NCBI RefSeq assembly: GCF_051846935.1
Contig: NZ_JBPYCS010000002.1
Location: 162,409 to 226,408 of the forward strand
Length of the DNA stretch: 64,000 bases
Reading direction: 5' to 3'
DNA from: JBPYCR01 sp051846935
GTDB lineage: Bacteria; Bacillota; Bacilli; Bacillales; Amphibacillaceae
The notes beneath the pieces were generated by a model. That model ran no database searches, was not told where the DNA came from, and was given only the letters and a program-made list of their open reading frames with translations. Shown here piece after piece: positions 16,619 to 25,280 of the stretch (position 1 is its first letter; the number at the start of each line of letters is the position of its first letter). The translations under genes and the position numbers were made by a program.

Positions 16619-18004
16619 TTGCTGACTCAAACGGAAGATTATGCTGCAGCACAGCATGAAAAAGAGGTAAAAAAATACTTAGATCATATTTTTTCAATCG
16701 TTAAACAACGCAACCCTCATGAAAAAGAATTTCTTCAAGCAGTGAAAATGTTCTTGCATTCACTAACCCCTGTATTCATTAAAAATCCGAAATATATACA
16801 GCATAATGTGTTAGCACGAATTGTTGAGCCTGAACGAATGATTACTTTTCAGGTTCCATGGGTAGACGACAAGGGAAACATGCAAGTGAATCGCGGATAT
16901 CGTGTTCAATTTAACAGTGCCATCGGGCCATATAAAGGCGGCCTTCGGTTTCATCCATCCGTTAGTGCTAGCATTATTAAATTTCTTGGATTTGAACAAA
17001 TATTTAAAAATTCACTGACTGGTCAAGCTATCGGGGGCGGAAAAGGCGGATCTGATTTTGACCCAAAAGGGAAATCAGACAATGAAATTATGCGCTTTTG
17101 TCAAAGCTTCATGACGGAGCTCGCAAAATACATTGGTCCCGATATTGATATACCCGCCGGTGATATCGGTGTGGGCAAGCGTGAAATCGGTTATTTATTT
17201 GGCCAATACAAACGAATGAGCGGACAATACCATGCCGGCGTACTAACTGGTAAGGGGCTTTCATATGGTGGTAGCTTAGGAAGAACTGAAGCAACAGGTT
17301 ATGGTACGATTTACTTTGTAGAAGAAATGCTGAAGGATGCTGGTTTATCGTTTAAAGGCCGCACAGTTGTAGTGTCTGGCTCTGGTAATGTATCGATTTA
17401 TGCAATGGAAAAAGCAATCCGTTTAGGTGCGAGGGTTGTCGCTTGTAGTGACTCCGATGGATACATTTATGATGAAAATGGCATAAATATCGAAACTGTA
17501 AAAAAAGTGAAAGAAGAAAATAATGATCGTATACATGCTTATTTAAAAGAGCATAAAGATGCAAAGTATTTTTCAGGCTGCTCTGGAATTTGGGGCATTC
17601 CTTGTGATGTTGCATTGCCTTGTGCTACACAAAATGAGATTGGCCGTGAAGAAGCAAATCAATTGCTCATTAACGGGGTTCAAGCTGTTGGAGAAGGTGC
17701 AAACATGCCTTGTACTTCAGAAGCGATTCAAGTATTTCAAACAAATGGCGTTTTGTTCGGTCCAGCAAAAGCGGTAAACGCAGGCGGCGTTGCTGCATCT
17801 TCTTTAGAAATGGCTCAAAACAGCTCTCGAATTTCTTGGTCATTTGAAGAAGTGGACACGAAGCTACAAGAAATTATGAAAAACATTTACAATAGCTGTG
17901 TCACAGCTGCTGCCGCTTATAATCATCCAGGAAATTTAGTTATTGGTGCGGATATTGCTGGATTTACGAATGTAGCCGATACGATGATCGAACACGGCGC
18001 GTAA
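16619..18004 (+). CDS. gdhA: NADP-type hexameric glutamate dehydrogenase
   Basis: 461 residues, the length of the E. coli GdhA subfamily rather than of the shorter catabolic RocG/GudB enzymes (about 425). The glutamate-binding and catalytic region is clear: GPYKGGLRFHPSV, IGGGKGGSDFDPKGKSD (catalytic Lys) and PAGDIGVGKREIGYLFGQYK. It is followed by the Rossmann domain with VVVSGSGNVSIYAMEKA. It interconverts 2-oxoglutarate plus ammonia and glutamate, probably in the assimilatory direction with NADPH. The TTG start has AAAGGAGG 9 bases upstream. It is divergent from gltC. No co-transcribed partner is evident, as the sirtuin gene follows after 91 bases with its own ribosome binding site. Confidence 0.95.
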   Translation: MLTQTEDYAAAQHEKEVKKYLDHIFSIVKQRNPHEKEFLQAVKMFLHSLTPVFIKNPKYIQHNVLARIVEPERMITFQVPWVDDKGNMQVNRGYRVQFNSAIGPYKGGLRFHPSVSASIIKFLGFEQIFKNSLTGQAIGGGKGGSDFDPKGKSDNEIMRFCQSFMTELAKYIGPDIDIPAGDIGVGKREIGYLFGQYKRMSGQYHAGVLTGKGLSYGGSLGRTEATGYGTIYFVEEMLKDAGLSFKGRTVVVSGSGNVSIYAMEKAIRLGARVVACSDSDGYIYDENGINIETVKKVKEENNDRIHAYLKEHKDAKYFSGCSGIWGIPCDVALPCATQNEIGREEANQLLINGVQAVGEGANMPCTSEAIQVFQTNGVLFGPAKAVNAGGVAASSLEMAQNSSRISWSFEEVDTKLQEIMKNIYNSCVTAAAAYNHPGNLVIGADIAGFTNVADTMIEHGA

Positions 18005-18095
18005 AACAACAATTTTTTAATGCGACCTCTATTATTTTAGTAAGCATTACTTCTCAACATATAGTGCTATACTATATAAGAAAGGAGGTAGCAGT

Positions 18096-18842
18096 GTGCA
18101 TACATTGTTAAATCTGCTTACATCTAGCTCCTATCCGGTTATTTATACAGGAGCAGGAATGTCTACAGAGAGCGGATTGCCAGACTTCCGTTCAAAATCA
18201 CGTGGCTTATGGGAGCGGTTTAATCCGGATGAACTCGCCAATGTACAGGCATTACACAACAATACAAAAGCATTTACTGATTTTTACCGCTATCGGCTAT
18301 CAGAACTAAACAAATACAAACCACATGAGGGACATTTCATTTTAGGAAAATGGGAAAAAGCAGGTCTTATTAAAAGCATTATTACACAAAATGTCGATGG
18401 CTTTCATCAGGACGCTGGAAACGAAAATGTGATGGAATTACATGGCTCGTTTCGCACGCTACATTGTAACGAATGTAAAAAGGAAACAAGCCGCAACGCA
18501 TACTTATCTGGTACATCCATTTGTTCCTGTGGCGGTACAATCCGGCCAGGTATCGTCCTATTTGGCGAGTCCTTACCGCAAAATGTTTTTAAAAAGGCTG
18601 AACAGGAAACGAGAAAGGCTGACTTATTTATCGTGCTTGGATCCTCACTTTCTGTTTCTCCGGCCAATCTACTCCCGCTTGATGCAAAGGAAAGCGGAGC
18701 CAAGCTCGTAATTGTAAATCGCGAGCCCACTGAGCTTGATACGTATGCGGATCATCTAATAGGAAGTCGTACTATAAAGGAATTACTTATGGACATTAAC
18801 GTACATGTGGAGGAATTACTAGCAGACAAAGATGAAACATAG
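18096..18842 (+). CDS. Sir2-family NAD-dependent protein deacylase
   Basis: 248 residues. The NAD-binding signature TGAGMSTESGLPDFRS (residues 18-33), TQNVDGFHQDAG and the catalytic His in ELHGS are present. A zinc ribbon with the pairs CNEC and CSC lies between about residues 125 and 150. GSSLSVSPAN and IVNREPTELD complete the Rossmann half. It removes acetyl or other acyl groups from lysines of cytosolic proteins, consuming NAD. The start is a GTG with AAAGGAGG. It follows gdhA but with a separate leader, so shared transcription is possible but not shown. Confidence 0.93.
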   Translation: MHTLLNLLTSSSYPVIYTGAGMSTESGLPDFRSKSRGLWERFNPDELANVQALHNNTKAFTDFYRYRLSELNKYKPHEGHFILGKWEKAGLIKSIITQNVDGFHQDAGNENVMELHGSFRTLHCNECKKETSRNAYLSGTSICSCGGTIRPGIVLFGESLPQNVFKKAEQETRKADLFIVLGSSLSVSPANLLPLDAKESGAKLVIVNREPTELDTYADHLIGSRTIKELLMDINVHVEELLADKDET

Positions 18843-18921
18843 CAAACTTCATCGTTTACTTCTGTTTAAAAATAAAGCAATGCTTGTCCTAAATAGGCAT
18901 CGAACTAGAATGTGTCACGTA

Positions 18922-19160
18922 TTTATCAATAGATAATTACAATCTTGAAAACACTCTTTTTGTATCGATTTTTTACTAATATGCTGCACGGTTACCGCCG
19001 TTGCCATATACTTCGCTTTCAGCGGGCAATGCCTTAACTAATTTAAGAAGTTTTTCAAGCTTCCTAAATCGGTTTTCAGCGATTGCTTTTCCCTCTGGAT
19101 GCCCGTATATAGCAACGGCTATTATTCTATACGAATAATAGATGGATCGCTTCATCAAAC
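18922..19160 (+). repeat. Intergenic repeat family 2, copy b
   Basis: The core runs from ATGCTGCACGGTTACCGCCG (18981) to GCAACGGC (19119). It is delimited by the inverted pair GCCGTTGCCATATA / TATATAGCAACGGC and has an internal hairpin around TTTTTCAAGC. Similarity to the copy at 46520-46765, in the opposite orientation, extends on both sides (AATCTTGAA ... CTTTTTGTATCGAT on one side, CAACGGCTA ... TATACGAA on the other). Confidence 0.7.
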
Positions 19161-19740
19161 TTATTGTGCATAAAGCAAAATGAGCAGTCTATTAATGCAG
19201 CCAAATCGGTGCTGAACTTAGTAACACCTTAATTCGCTCTATATACTACACTCGCTTTCTTACGTTTAACCAAGTATTTATTATATGAAGTTTAATTCAA
19301 AAGCGCTTCAGAAACACCCTTGCTTTCCCACTTGAATCTTGTACAGTCCATTCTTCGATAAGATGATTCAAAAAAGGAAAAAAACACGTAGATACATTCA
19401 CCTCTCAATTTATTCACCTACTAAAACAGTACGTAATATGCTATATTCCCAATCCTTTACACAATTCAACCAAAAATTCATACCGTTCACACTAGTTAGC
19501 ATTGATTTGTATGCGCTTCCATGTTACCCTTCTCTTAATGGTGATCTGAAATATGCGCATTATACAGGTCTTATGTATTTCGTATAGAGCAGAAAAATAC
19601 CAAGCTACTTCAGACCTACTCCACAACTTCTATACGTTTTGTCAATTGTACGGCAAATCCTTTCTAACCGCTTTTAACGTCTTACTCCTTTACCTAACCC
19701 AACTATGTCTACATATTATTAATTTCAAGCACAAATAATC

Positions 19741-19779
19741 TCGTTCTTTTAGGGAAGAACGATAGATAAAAAATATACT
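19741..19779 (+). promoter_or_regulatory. Palindrome and -10 element before the OFA transporter gene
   Basis: TCGTTCTT (19741-19748) is followed after six bases by its exact complement AAGAACGA (19755-19762). TATACT (19774-19779) is a likely -10, but the corresponding -35 position is poor and overlaps the palindrome. This is typical of a promoter that needs an activator bound there. The regulator is unknown. Confidence 0.45.
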
Positions 19780-19804
19780 ATATATAACAAAAGGAGAGTA
19801 GTAA

Positions 19805-21103
19805 ATGGAAAAAACAAAAAACCGATGGCTAATTGCTGCTTCTGCACTAGGTATTCACTTATCTATTGGATCTGCTTATGCGTGGAGTGTATTTACAAAC
19901 CCTCTGTCCGACCAATTTGGTTGGAGCCAAACAGAAATATCGCTTGCTTTCAGTATTGCAATTTTTTTTCTTGGGACTTCTGCTGCTTTTATGGGTGGGT
20001 TTGTCGAAAAAAAAGGCCCTAAAACATCTGGCATGCTAGCAGCCGTTTTTTTCGGAGTTGGTGTAGCTGGGTCAGGAATTGCTACTGCAACTGGTTCACT
20101 TTTTCTATTATATTTATTTTATGGCGTAATTGGCGGGACTGGATTAGGAATAGGGTATATCTCTCCAGTGTCAACGCTCGTTAAGTGGTTCCCTGACCGA
20201 CGCGGATTAGCTACAGGGCTAGCGATTATGGGATTTGGTTTTGCAGCATTATTAAGTGGTCCAATTGCCGCTAAGTTACTTGAAACAATCGGCCTAACGC
20301 TTACCTTCTTTATTCTTGGTGCCGCTTATTTTGTCGTAATGACGCTATCGGCGCAATACTTAGCACCACCACCAAAAGGTTGGTTGCCTGCTGGATTCAA
20401 AGAGAAAGAACAATCTGGTCGCATAAAAATTAAAAAAGATTTGTCTCAGCTTACCGCCAATGAAGCAGTAAAAACGAGACGATTTTGGATGCTTTGGTTT
20501 ATGCTGTTTATAAACGTTACGTGTGGCATTGCCCTTCTTGCTGTTGCATCACCAATGGCGCAGGAAATTACTGGCATGACAGCAATTACAGCAGCTACAA
20601 TGGTAGGAATAATGGGACTGTTCAACGGTGCTGGCAGATTAGGCTGGGCTAGCTTATCGGATTATATTGGACGTCCAAACGTATATACTGCCTTTTTCAT
20701 TATTCAAATTGCTGCATTTCTATTACTACCAATTTCATTCAACGCAGTCTTGTTTATGATTTTGCTTTATGCAATTATGACGTGTTATGGGGGCGGATTT
20801 GCTTCAATTCCAGCTTACATTGGCGATTTATTTGGAACGAAACAACTCGGAGCGATCCATGGTTATATATTAACCGCTTGGGCAATGGCTGGTGTTGTAG
20901 GACCTATCCTGCTATCATTTATTTATGATAAAACGAATAGCTATAACATGACACTTATTATTTTCTCTGCATTGTTCGTAGTCGCCTTTGGTATATCGAT
21001 TTGGATTCGAGCGGACATTAAAAGACTGCAACAAAACGAGCAAAAAGCACCATTATCTAAGCTTGCTGGTGAAATAAACTATGTAGGTACAGAACAACAG
21101 TAA
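19805..21103 (+). CDS. OFA-family MFS transporter (oxalate/formate antiporter family)
   Basis: 432-residue membrane protein with about 12 helices. The N terminus (LGIHLSIGSAYAWSVFTNPL, QFGWSQTEISLAFSIAIF) and YGVIGGTGLGIGYISPV are characteristic of the oxalate:formate antiporter family. AAVFFG...GFVEKKGPKTS replaces the usual motif A. The gene is directly upstream of a formate-dehydrogenase-like molybdoenzyme and fdhD, which supports formate or a related small carboxylate as substrate. That is inference from context, as other family members carry pyruvate or oxalate. The ATG follows AAGGAGAG. Confidence 0.88.
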   Translation: MEKTKNRWLIAASALGIHLSIGSAYAWSVFTNPLSDQFGWSQTEISLAFSIAIFFLGTSAAFMGGFVEKKGPKTSGMLAAVFFGVGVAGSGIATATGSLFLLYLFYGVIGGTGLGIGYISPVSTLVKWFPDRRGLATGLAIMGFGFAALLSGPIAAKLLETIGLTLTFFILGAAYFVVMTLSAQYLAPPPKGWLPAGFKEKEQSGRIKIKKDLSQLTANEAVKTRRFWMLWFMLFINVTCGIALLAVASPMAQEITGMTAITAATMVGIMGLFNGAGRLGWASLSDYIGRPNVYTAFFIIQIAAFLLLPISFNAVLFMILLYAIMTCYGGGFASIPAYIGDLFGTKQLGAIHGYILTAWAMAGVVGPILLSFIYDKTNSYNMTLIIFSALFVVAFGISIWIRADIKRLQQNEQKAPLSKLAGEINYVGTEQQ

Positions 21104-21198
21104 TGTACGAATCTATCAGTCTATTATCAGTCTATTATTACTTTAATCAATAAAAAGAGCGCAACGTTAGACATGAATGAAATGGAGTTGAATAATAA

Positions 21199-23550
21199 TT
21201 GGGAAAAACAAAACATACAGGGCCCATTCGCTTATCAAAGAAACCAGACCCTAGTTTATGGGCGAGTAAGATTCCATTTGGCCTTGGAAAGATTAAGCCA
21301 CACCATATTCGCGATACGGTGAAAGTTGCTTGGGAAAATCGTGACAATTTACCGTATGCTACACGGATTATTACAAAAGGCGTATGTGATGGGTGCGCAC
21401 TCGGTGTACAAGGTCTGAAGGATCAAACGTTGACAGGCCCACACCTTTGTACAACTCGATTAAATGTACTACGCCTTAACACTATGCCTGCAATGAAAGA
21501 AGAAGTGCTACATGCGGATATCGATGAACTACGGAAAATGAGTAGTGCAGAATTGCGAACGTTAGGACGCATCCCGTATCCACTTATTCGTAAGCCTGGC
21601 GATAAAAAGTTTAGCCGTATTTCTTGGGATGCAGCGCTTGACAAAATTGCCGCAAAAATGAAAAAGCTAGACCCGAAGCAGTATGCTTTTTACTTAACTG
21701 CTCGTGGAATTACGAATGAATCGTATTATGTTGCCGGTAAGGTTGCCCGATTTCTCGGAACGAACAACATTGATAATGCCTCACGGATATGTCATTCCCC
21801 GTCTAAAACAGCTCTTTCTCGTTCAGTAGGAATCGGGGCATCAAGCTGTAATTATAAAGACTGGATTGGCACAGATGTCCTCGTTTTTTGGGGCTCGGTT
21901 GCAGCGAACAACCAACCTGTTTCTACGAAATATATGTATGCTGCTAAACGAAAAGGGACAAAGATTATTATTATTAATCCATACCATGAACCAGCAATGG
22001 ATCAGTATTGGATACCTTCCGTCGCGGAATCTGCTCTGTTTGGTACAAAAATCGCCGATGATGTATATCAGGTAAATATCGGCGGAGACATTGCATTTAT
22101 GCACGGAATAATGAAGCATTGGTTTGCAATGGAGGAAGCAACGCATGGATCAGCTATTGATCATGCTTTTGTCGAACAACACGTAAATGGATACGAAGCG
22201 TTAAAAGAACAGGTTGCTCAATATAGTTGGGAGCAGTTAGAGAAGTCATCCGGTCTTAGCAAGGAACGTATGATGGAATTAGCAGAATTACTTGCCAAAT
22301 CTAAGTCTGGCGTTTTTGTATGGTCAATGGGTCTTACGATGCACCGGTTTGCAACTGACAACATTTCACAAGTAGCTAACCTTGCGTTATTACGAGGGTT
22401 TTTAGGGAGAGAACATTGCGGTCTTATGCCAATTCGCGGCCATTCTGGAGTTCAAGGCTCTGGTGAAATGGGTGCCGATCCATTCTCTTTGCCGGGTGGT
22501 GCAATGGATGCCGAAAATCGCGCACGCCTTAAAGACGTTTGGGGCTTTGAAATCCCTGACTGGCAAGGAGATATCGTCGGTGTTACACTCGAAAACAGTC
22601 TACTTCCTGAAGACCATGAACGGAAATTAAAGCTGTATTATATGTCTGGGGGTAACTTCCTAGAAACGATGCCAGATCCTGACTTTGTTAAGCAATGTTT
22701 GGAAAATGTAGATATACGTGTGCACCAAGACATTATTTTCAATACGTCTACCTTTGCCGATGCAAAAGAAGCTGTCATTGTTTTACCAGCTATGACAAGG
22801 TACGAACAACCTGGTGGTGGCACATCGACCTCGACAGAGCGGATGGTTTACTTTTCACCGGAAATAAAAGGGCCACGCATTCAAGAGGCCCGTTCCGAGT
22901 GGGAAATTTACCTCGATTTAGCAAAACGAGTTAAGCCGGAAGAAAGCCATATTATCGATTTCAAGGATGCATATGCCATTCGAGATGAAATTGCTGTTGC
23001 AGCACCAAATTATGATGGGATTCAGCATCTAAAGCAGAGTGGCGATGTCTTTCAATGGGGGGGTGCTTGGCTCTGTGAAGGTGGAGAATGTCCTACTGCT
23101 GACGGAAAAGGCAACTTAATCCCTGTCGAATTACCTGAACTACGTAAGCCGGAAGGACATTTTTATGTAACGACGAGACGTGGCAAACAGTTTAACTCAA
23201 TGATTTATGATGAAAAGGATCCATTTAATAATGCAGATCGATACGACGTCTTAATGAATGAAGAAGATGGCAGGAAGCATGACATCGTAGAAGGCGATGC
23301 GATTGTCGTCTTTAACAAGTATGGAACGTTTAACGGAAGAGCTAAATTTGTACCCGTAAAAGCAGGCAATATTGAAGTACACTTTCCAGAAGGAAATGCA
23401 TTAATTCCAATGGGCGTTTATGAACAATTTGCTGGCATACCAGAATACCAAGCTGCAGTAATTGTTGAAAAGGCAGATACGTATTTCGCCCAAAAAGATA
23501 GAAAGTATGTAGAGAAACGAATTGAAGAATTAGAATTAGAGACGAGCTAA
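21199..23550 (+). CDS. FdhF/YdeP-family molybdopterin oxidoreductase
   Basis: 783 residues of the DMSO-reductase superfamily. It lacks the N-terminal 4Fe-4S Cys cluster of classical formate dehydrogenases and instead has CDGCALGVQG near residue 63, as YdeP-type proteins do. SRICHSPSKTAL supplies a Cys where FdhF has selenocysteine, the expected Mo ligand. GTDVLVFWGSVAANNQP, IIINPYHEP and LLRGFLGREHCGLMPIRGHSGVQG are cofactor-binding loops, and the C-terminal domain has VTTRRGKQFNSM. YdeP-type enzymes are linked to formate oxidation or acid resistance, but the true substrate is not established. It starts at a TTG with GGAG upstream. It is followed 15 bases later by fdhD, its likely maturation factor. 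Confidence 0.9.
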   Translation: MGKTKHTGPIRLSKKPDPSLWASKIPFGLGKIKPHHIRDTVKVAWENRDNLPYATRIITKGVCDGCALGVQGLKDQTLTGPHLCTTRLNVLRLNTMPAMKEEVLHADIDELRKMSSAELRTLGRIPYPLIRKPGDKKFSRISWDAALDKIAAKMKKLDPKQYAFYLTARGITNESYYVAGKVARFLGTNNIDNASRICHSPSKTALSRSVGIGASSCNYKDWIGTDVLVFWGSVAANNQPVSTKYMYAAKRKGTKIIIINPYHEPAMDQYWIPSVAESALFGTKIADDVYQVNIGGDIAFMHGIMKHWFAMEEATHGSAIDHAFVEQHVNGYEALKEQVAQYSWEQLEKSSGLSKERMMELAELLAKSKSGVFVWSMGLTMHRFATDNISQVANLALLRGFLGREHCGLMPIRGHSGVQGSGEMGADPFSLPGGAMDAENRARLKDVWGFEIPDWQGDIVGVTLENSLLPEDHERKLKLYYMSGGNFLETMPDPDFVKQCLENVDIRVHQDIIFNTSTFADAKEAVIVLPAMTRYEQPGGGTSTSTERMVYFSPEIKGPRIQEARSEWEIYLDLAKRVKPEESHIIDFKDAYAIRDEIAVAAPNYDGIQHLKQSGDVFQWGGAWLCEGGECPTADGKGNLIPVELPELRKPEGHFYVTTRRGKQFNSMIYDEKDPFNNADRYDVLMNEEDGRKHDIVEGDAIVVFNKYGTFNGRAKFVPVKAGNIEVHFPEGNALIPMGVYEQFAGIPEYQAAVIVEKADTYFAQKDRKYVEKRIEELELETS

Positions 23551-23565
23551 AGGGATGTTAAAATA

Positions 23566-24363
23566 ATGACCGAAAACGTGCATGTAAACTGGAAAACCGT
23601 CCAAATTAATAGCGGCTCACGTACTACGCTCAACGATCACGTTGCAACAGAGTATCCGCTCACTATCTATTTGAACGGAAAAGAGTTTGCAACCATTGTA
23701 TGCACTCCAACAGATTTGCAAGATATGATTATCGGTTTTCTCGCTTCGGAGGGCATTATTCTCTTCGCCGACGAAATAACAGACCTTACGATTGATCGTG
23801 ATCGCGGCTTTGCCCATGTAACAATTCGTAAATCTCTCGAAGATTATGAGCATGATCATTCGAAGCGATTTATCGGTTCCTGTTGTGGTAAAAGTCGACA
23901 GTTTTACTTCAAAAGCGATGTAAAAACAGCGAAAACCATTACAAGCAAAATGAAAGTAACCGCTAGTGAATGCTTTTCTTTAATGAAAAAAATGCAAACT
24001 GCATCTACCCATTTCAGAGACACTGGCGGTGTCCACAATGCTGCTTTATGTACACGCGATCAGTTAATAACGATTCGTACGGATATTGGTAGACATAACG
24101 CACTCGATAAAATATACGGGCATATTTTGGCTCAACGAATTCCATTGCACGATAAACTAATCGTTTTTAGTGGGCGCATTTCCTCAGAAGCTCTACTAAA
24201 GGCAGCAAAAATAGGGACGGGTATAGTCGTTTCAAAGTCAGCACCAACAGACCTTGCGCTAAAGTTAGCGGAAGATCTAGGAATCACTGCTATTGGTTTT
24301 GTACGAAAAGAAAAAATGAATATATATACACACCCGTACCGCATACGTAATGATTTGTCCTGA
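23566..24363 (+). CDS. fdhD: Formate dehydrogenase accessory sulfurtransferase
   Basis: 265 residues. Conserved FdhD regions are visible: PLTIYLNGKEFATIVCTP, GFLASEGI, SCCGKSR (the Cys that takes sulfur from the cysteine desulfurase), DTGGVHNAAL, RTDIGRHNALDKI, FSGRISSEALLKAAKIG and VSKSAPTDLALKLAEDLGIT. FdhD transfers sulfur to the Mo-bisPGD cofactor of formate dehydrogenases, which is essential for activity. It lies 15 bases after the YdeP-type gene and ends the cluster, with a terminator directly behind. Its presence supports a sulfurated, formate-dehydrogenase-like active site in that enzyme. Confidence 0.95.
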   Translation: MTENVHVNWKTVQINSGSRTTLNDHVATEYPLTIYLNGKEFATIVCTPTDLQDMIIGFLASEGIILFADEITDLTIDRDRGFAHVTIRKSLEDYEHDHSKRFIGSCCGKSRQFYFKSDVKTAKTITSKMKVTASECFSLMKKMQTASTHFRDTGGVHNAALCTRDQLITIRTDIGRHNALDKIYGHILAQRIPLHDKLIVFSGRISSEALLKAAKIGTGIVVSKSAPTDLALKLAEDLGITAIGFVRKEKMNIYTHPYRIRNDLS

Positions 24364-24378
24364 AACATCCACAATGAC

Positions 24379-24427
24379 CCGCTTCCTCATGTATTATAAT
24401 GAAGAAGCGGCATTTCTTTTTTTGTAA
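24379..24427 (+). terminator. Rho-independent terminator of the formate cluster
   Basis: CCGCTTC (24379-24385) pairs with GAAGCGG (24404-24410), followed by a T-rich run with seven T in a row. It overlaps the 3' end of the convergent gene at 24394. Confidence 0.8.
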
Positions 24428-24840
24428 AAACTCGTTATAACCGTATACCCTAAAATCATTTCAAAAATATACAAGGTCGATGGCACAGCAAGAATTGCTT
24501 GATTAAAGGTCACACTTGGTATTGATAAAAACGATAATGGGCCGAAATAAATGAGAAATGGGTAGTAAGCAAAAAAGAATGCCGGTACTGCGAATACGAG
24601 TAGCTTGCCTATATTGAGCTGCCACTTTCCTTCCTTTTTTCGCTCTTTACGAATATGCACAAAGCCTACCAGACAGCCGATCAGTGGATAGACTGTAAAG
24701 ACAAATGTCATTTTAAAAAAGTAGTTAAATGTCATGCTAGCATATTCCGATATTTTGTACTCAGCGATAATTACCCCGAGCATTACAGTAAAAAAGATAA
24801 CAGCATAGTACCCATACGCTTTTATATTAATAAATGTCAC
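24394..24840 (-). CDS. Small membrane protein of unknown function
   Basis: 148 residues with four predicted membrane segments and a charged loop HIRKERKKEGK between the second and third. No known domain is recognised. It starts at a GTG preceded by GAGGGGGAAAGAA. That ribosome binding site is the end of the long family-1 repeat, so its whole upstream region is repeat DNA. It converges on fdhD and its stop lies within the fdhD terminator loop. Confidence 0.6.
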   Translation of the reverse strand: MTFINIKAYGYYAVIFFTVMLGVIIAEYKISEYASMTFNYFFKMTFVFTVYPLIGCLVGFVHIRKERKKEGKWQLNIGKLLVFAVPAFFFAYYPFLIYFGPLSFLSIPSVTFNQAILAVPSTLYIFEMILGYTVITSFYKKRNAASSL

Positions 24841-24844
24841 TTCT

Positions 24845-25190
24845 TTCCCCCTCTCGTATATTATGTTTACGCATTATTATTCCGCCTATTGTTTCTATAT
24901 CAATAATTGGGTATGTTATACCCGTTACTTTGCACTACAGGCGGACGCTTTCCGCGGGCATGGCTTGAGCCTCCTCGGAAGAAAACCACTTTCTGTGAGG
25001 TCTCAAGACGCTTGCTTTTCCCGCCGGAGTCGCCGCCTTTCGTTCCAAGTAACTCATAAGTGCAAGCATTGGTATAAGTGATTGAGTCCCTGTCTGAATA
25101 ATATGTCAAGCATCTTGGACGTTCCGTCATATTCCTAGACAATGGTCTTAGGATCATTTTGGATTCTTATCCCCCTCATGTATTCAATCT
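24845..25190 (+). repeat. Fold-back intergenic repeat, family 1, long copy c
   Basis: The core (24939-25046) contains GGCGGACGCTTTCCGCGGGC, GAGCCTCCTCGG, GAGGTCTCAAGACGC and CCGCCGGAGTCGCCGCC. It is flanked by the inverted pair GTTACTT / AAGTAAC. The left part begins with CCCCCTCTCGTATATTATG, which on the minus strand is the ribosome binding region of the gene at 24394. The right part contains CATATTCCTAG, GGTCTTAGGATCATTTTGGA and a C-rich patch shared with copies d and e. It fills most of the 440-base gap up to the asparagine synthetase gene. Confidence 0.75.
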
Positions 25191-25280
25191 TATGATTTAG
25201 TAGTCCAACTTTTGCATTGATGTTACTTATTTCATTTTATCATAACTGCACATGCATTTAGACAAAACATTCAAAATACT

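Larger units (their letters stand above)
18843..19804. other. Gene-free region with a family-2 repeat and a promoter-proximal palindrome
   Basis: Nearly 1 kb without a supportable gene. It contains family-2 repeat copy b (about 18922-19160). AT-rich sequence of no clear content follows from 19160 to 19740. The palindrome and -10 element of the OFA transporter gene lie at the right end. Confidence 0.6.

Noticed and set aside
24845..25190. Known riboswitch or T-box in the family-1 repeat
   Set aside because: No T-box, S-box, purine or cobalamin core motif is recognisable, and the same sequence precedes genes of unrelated function.
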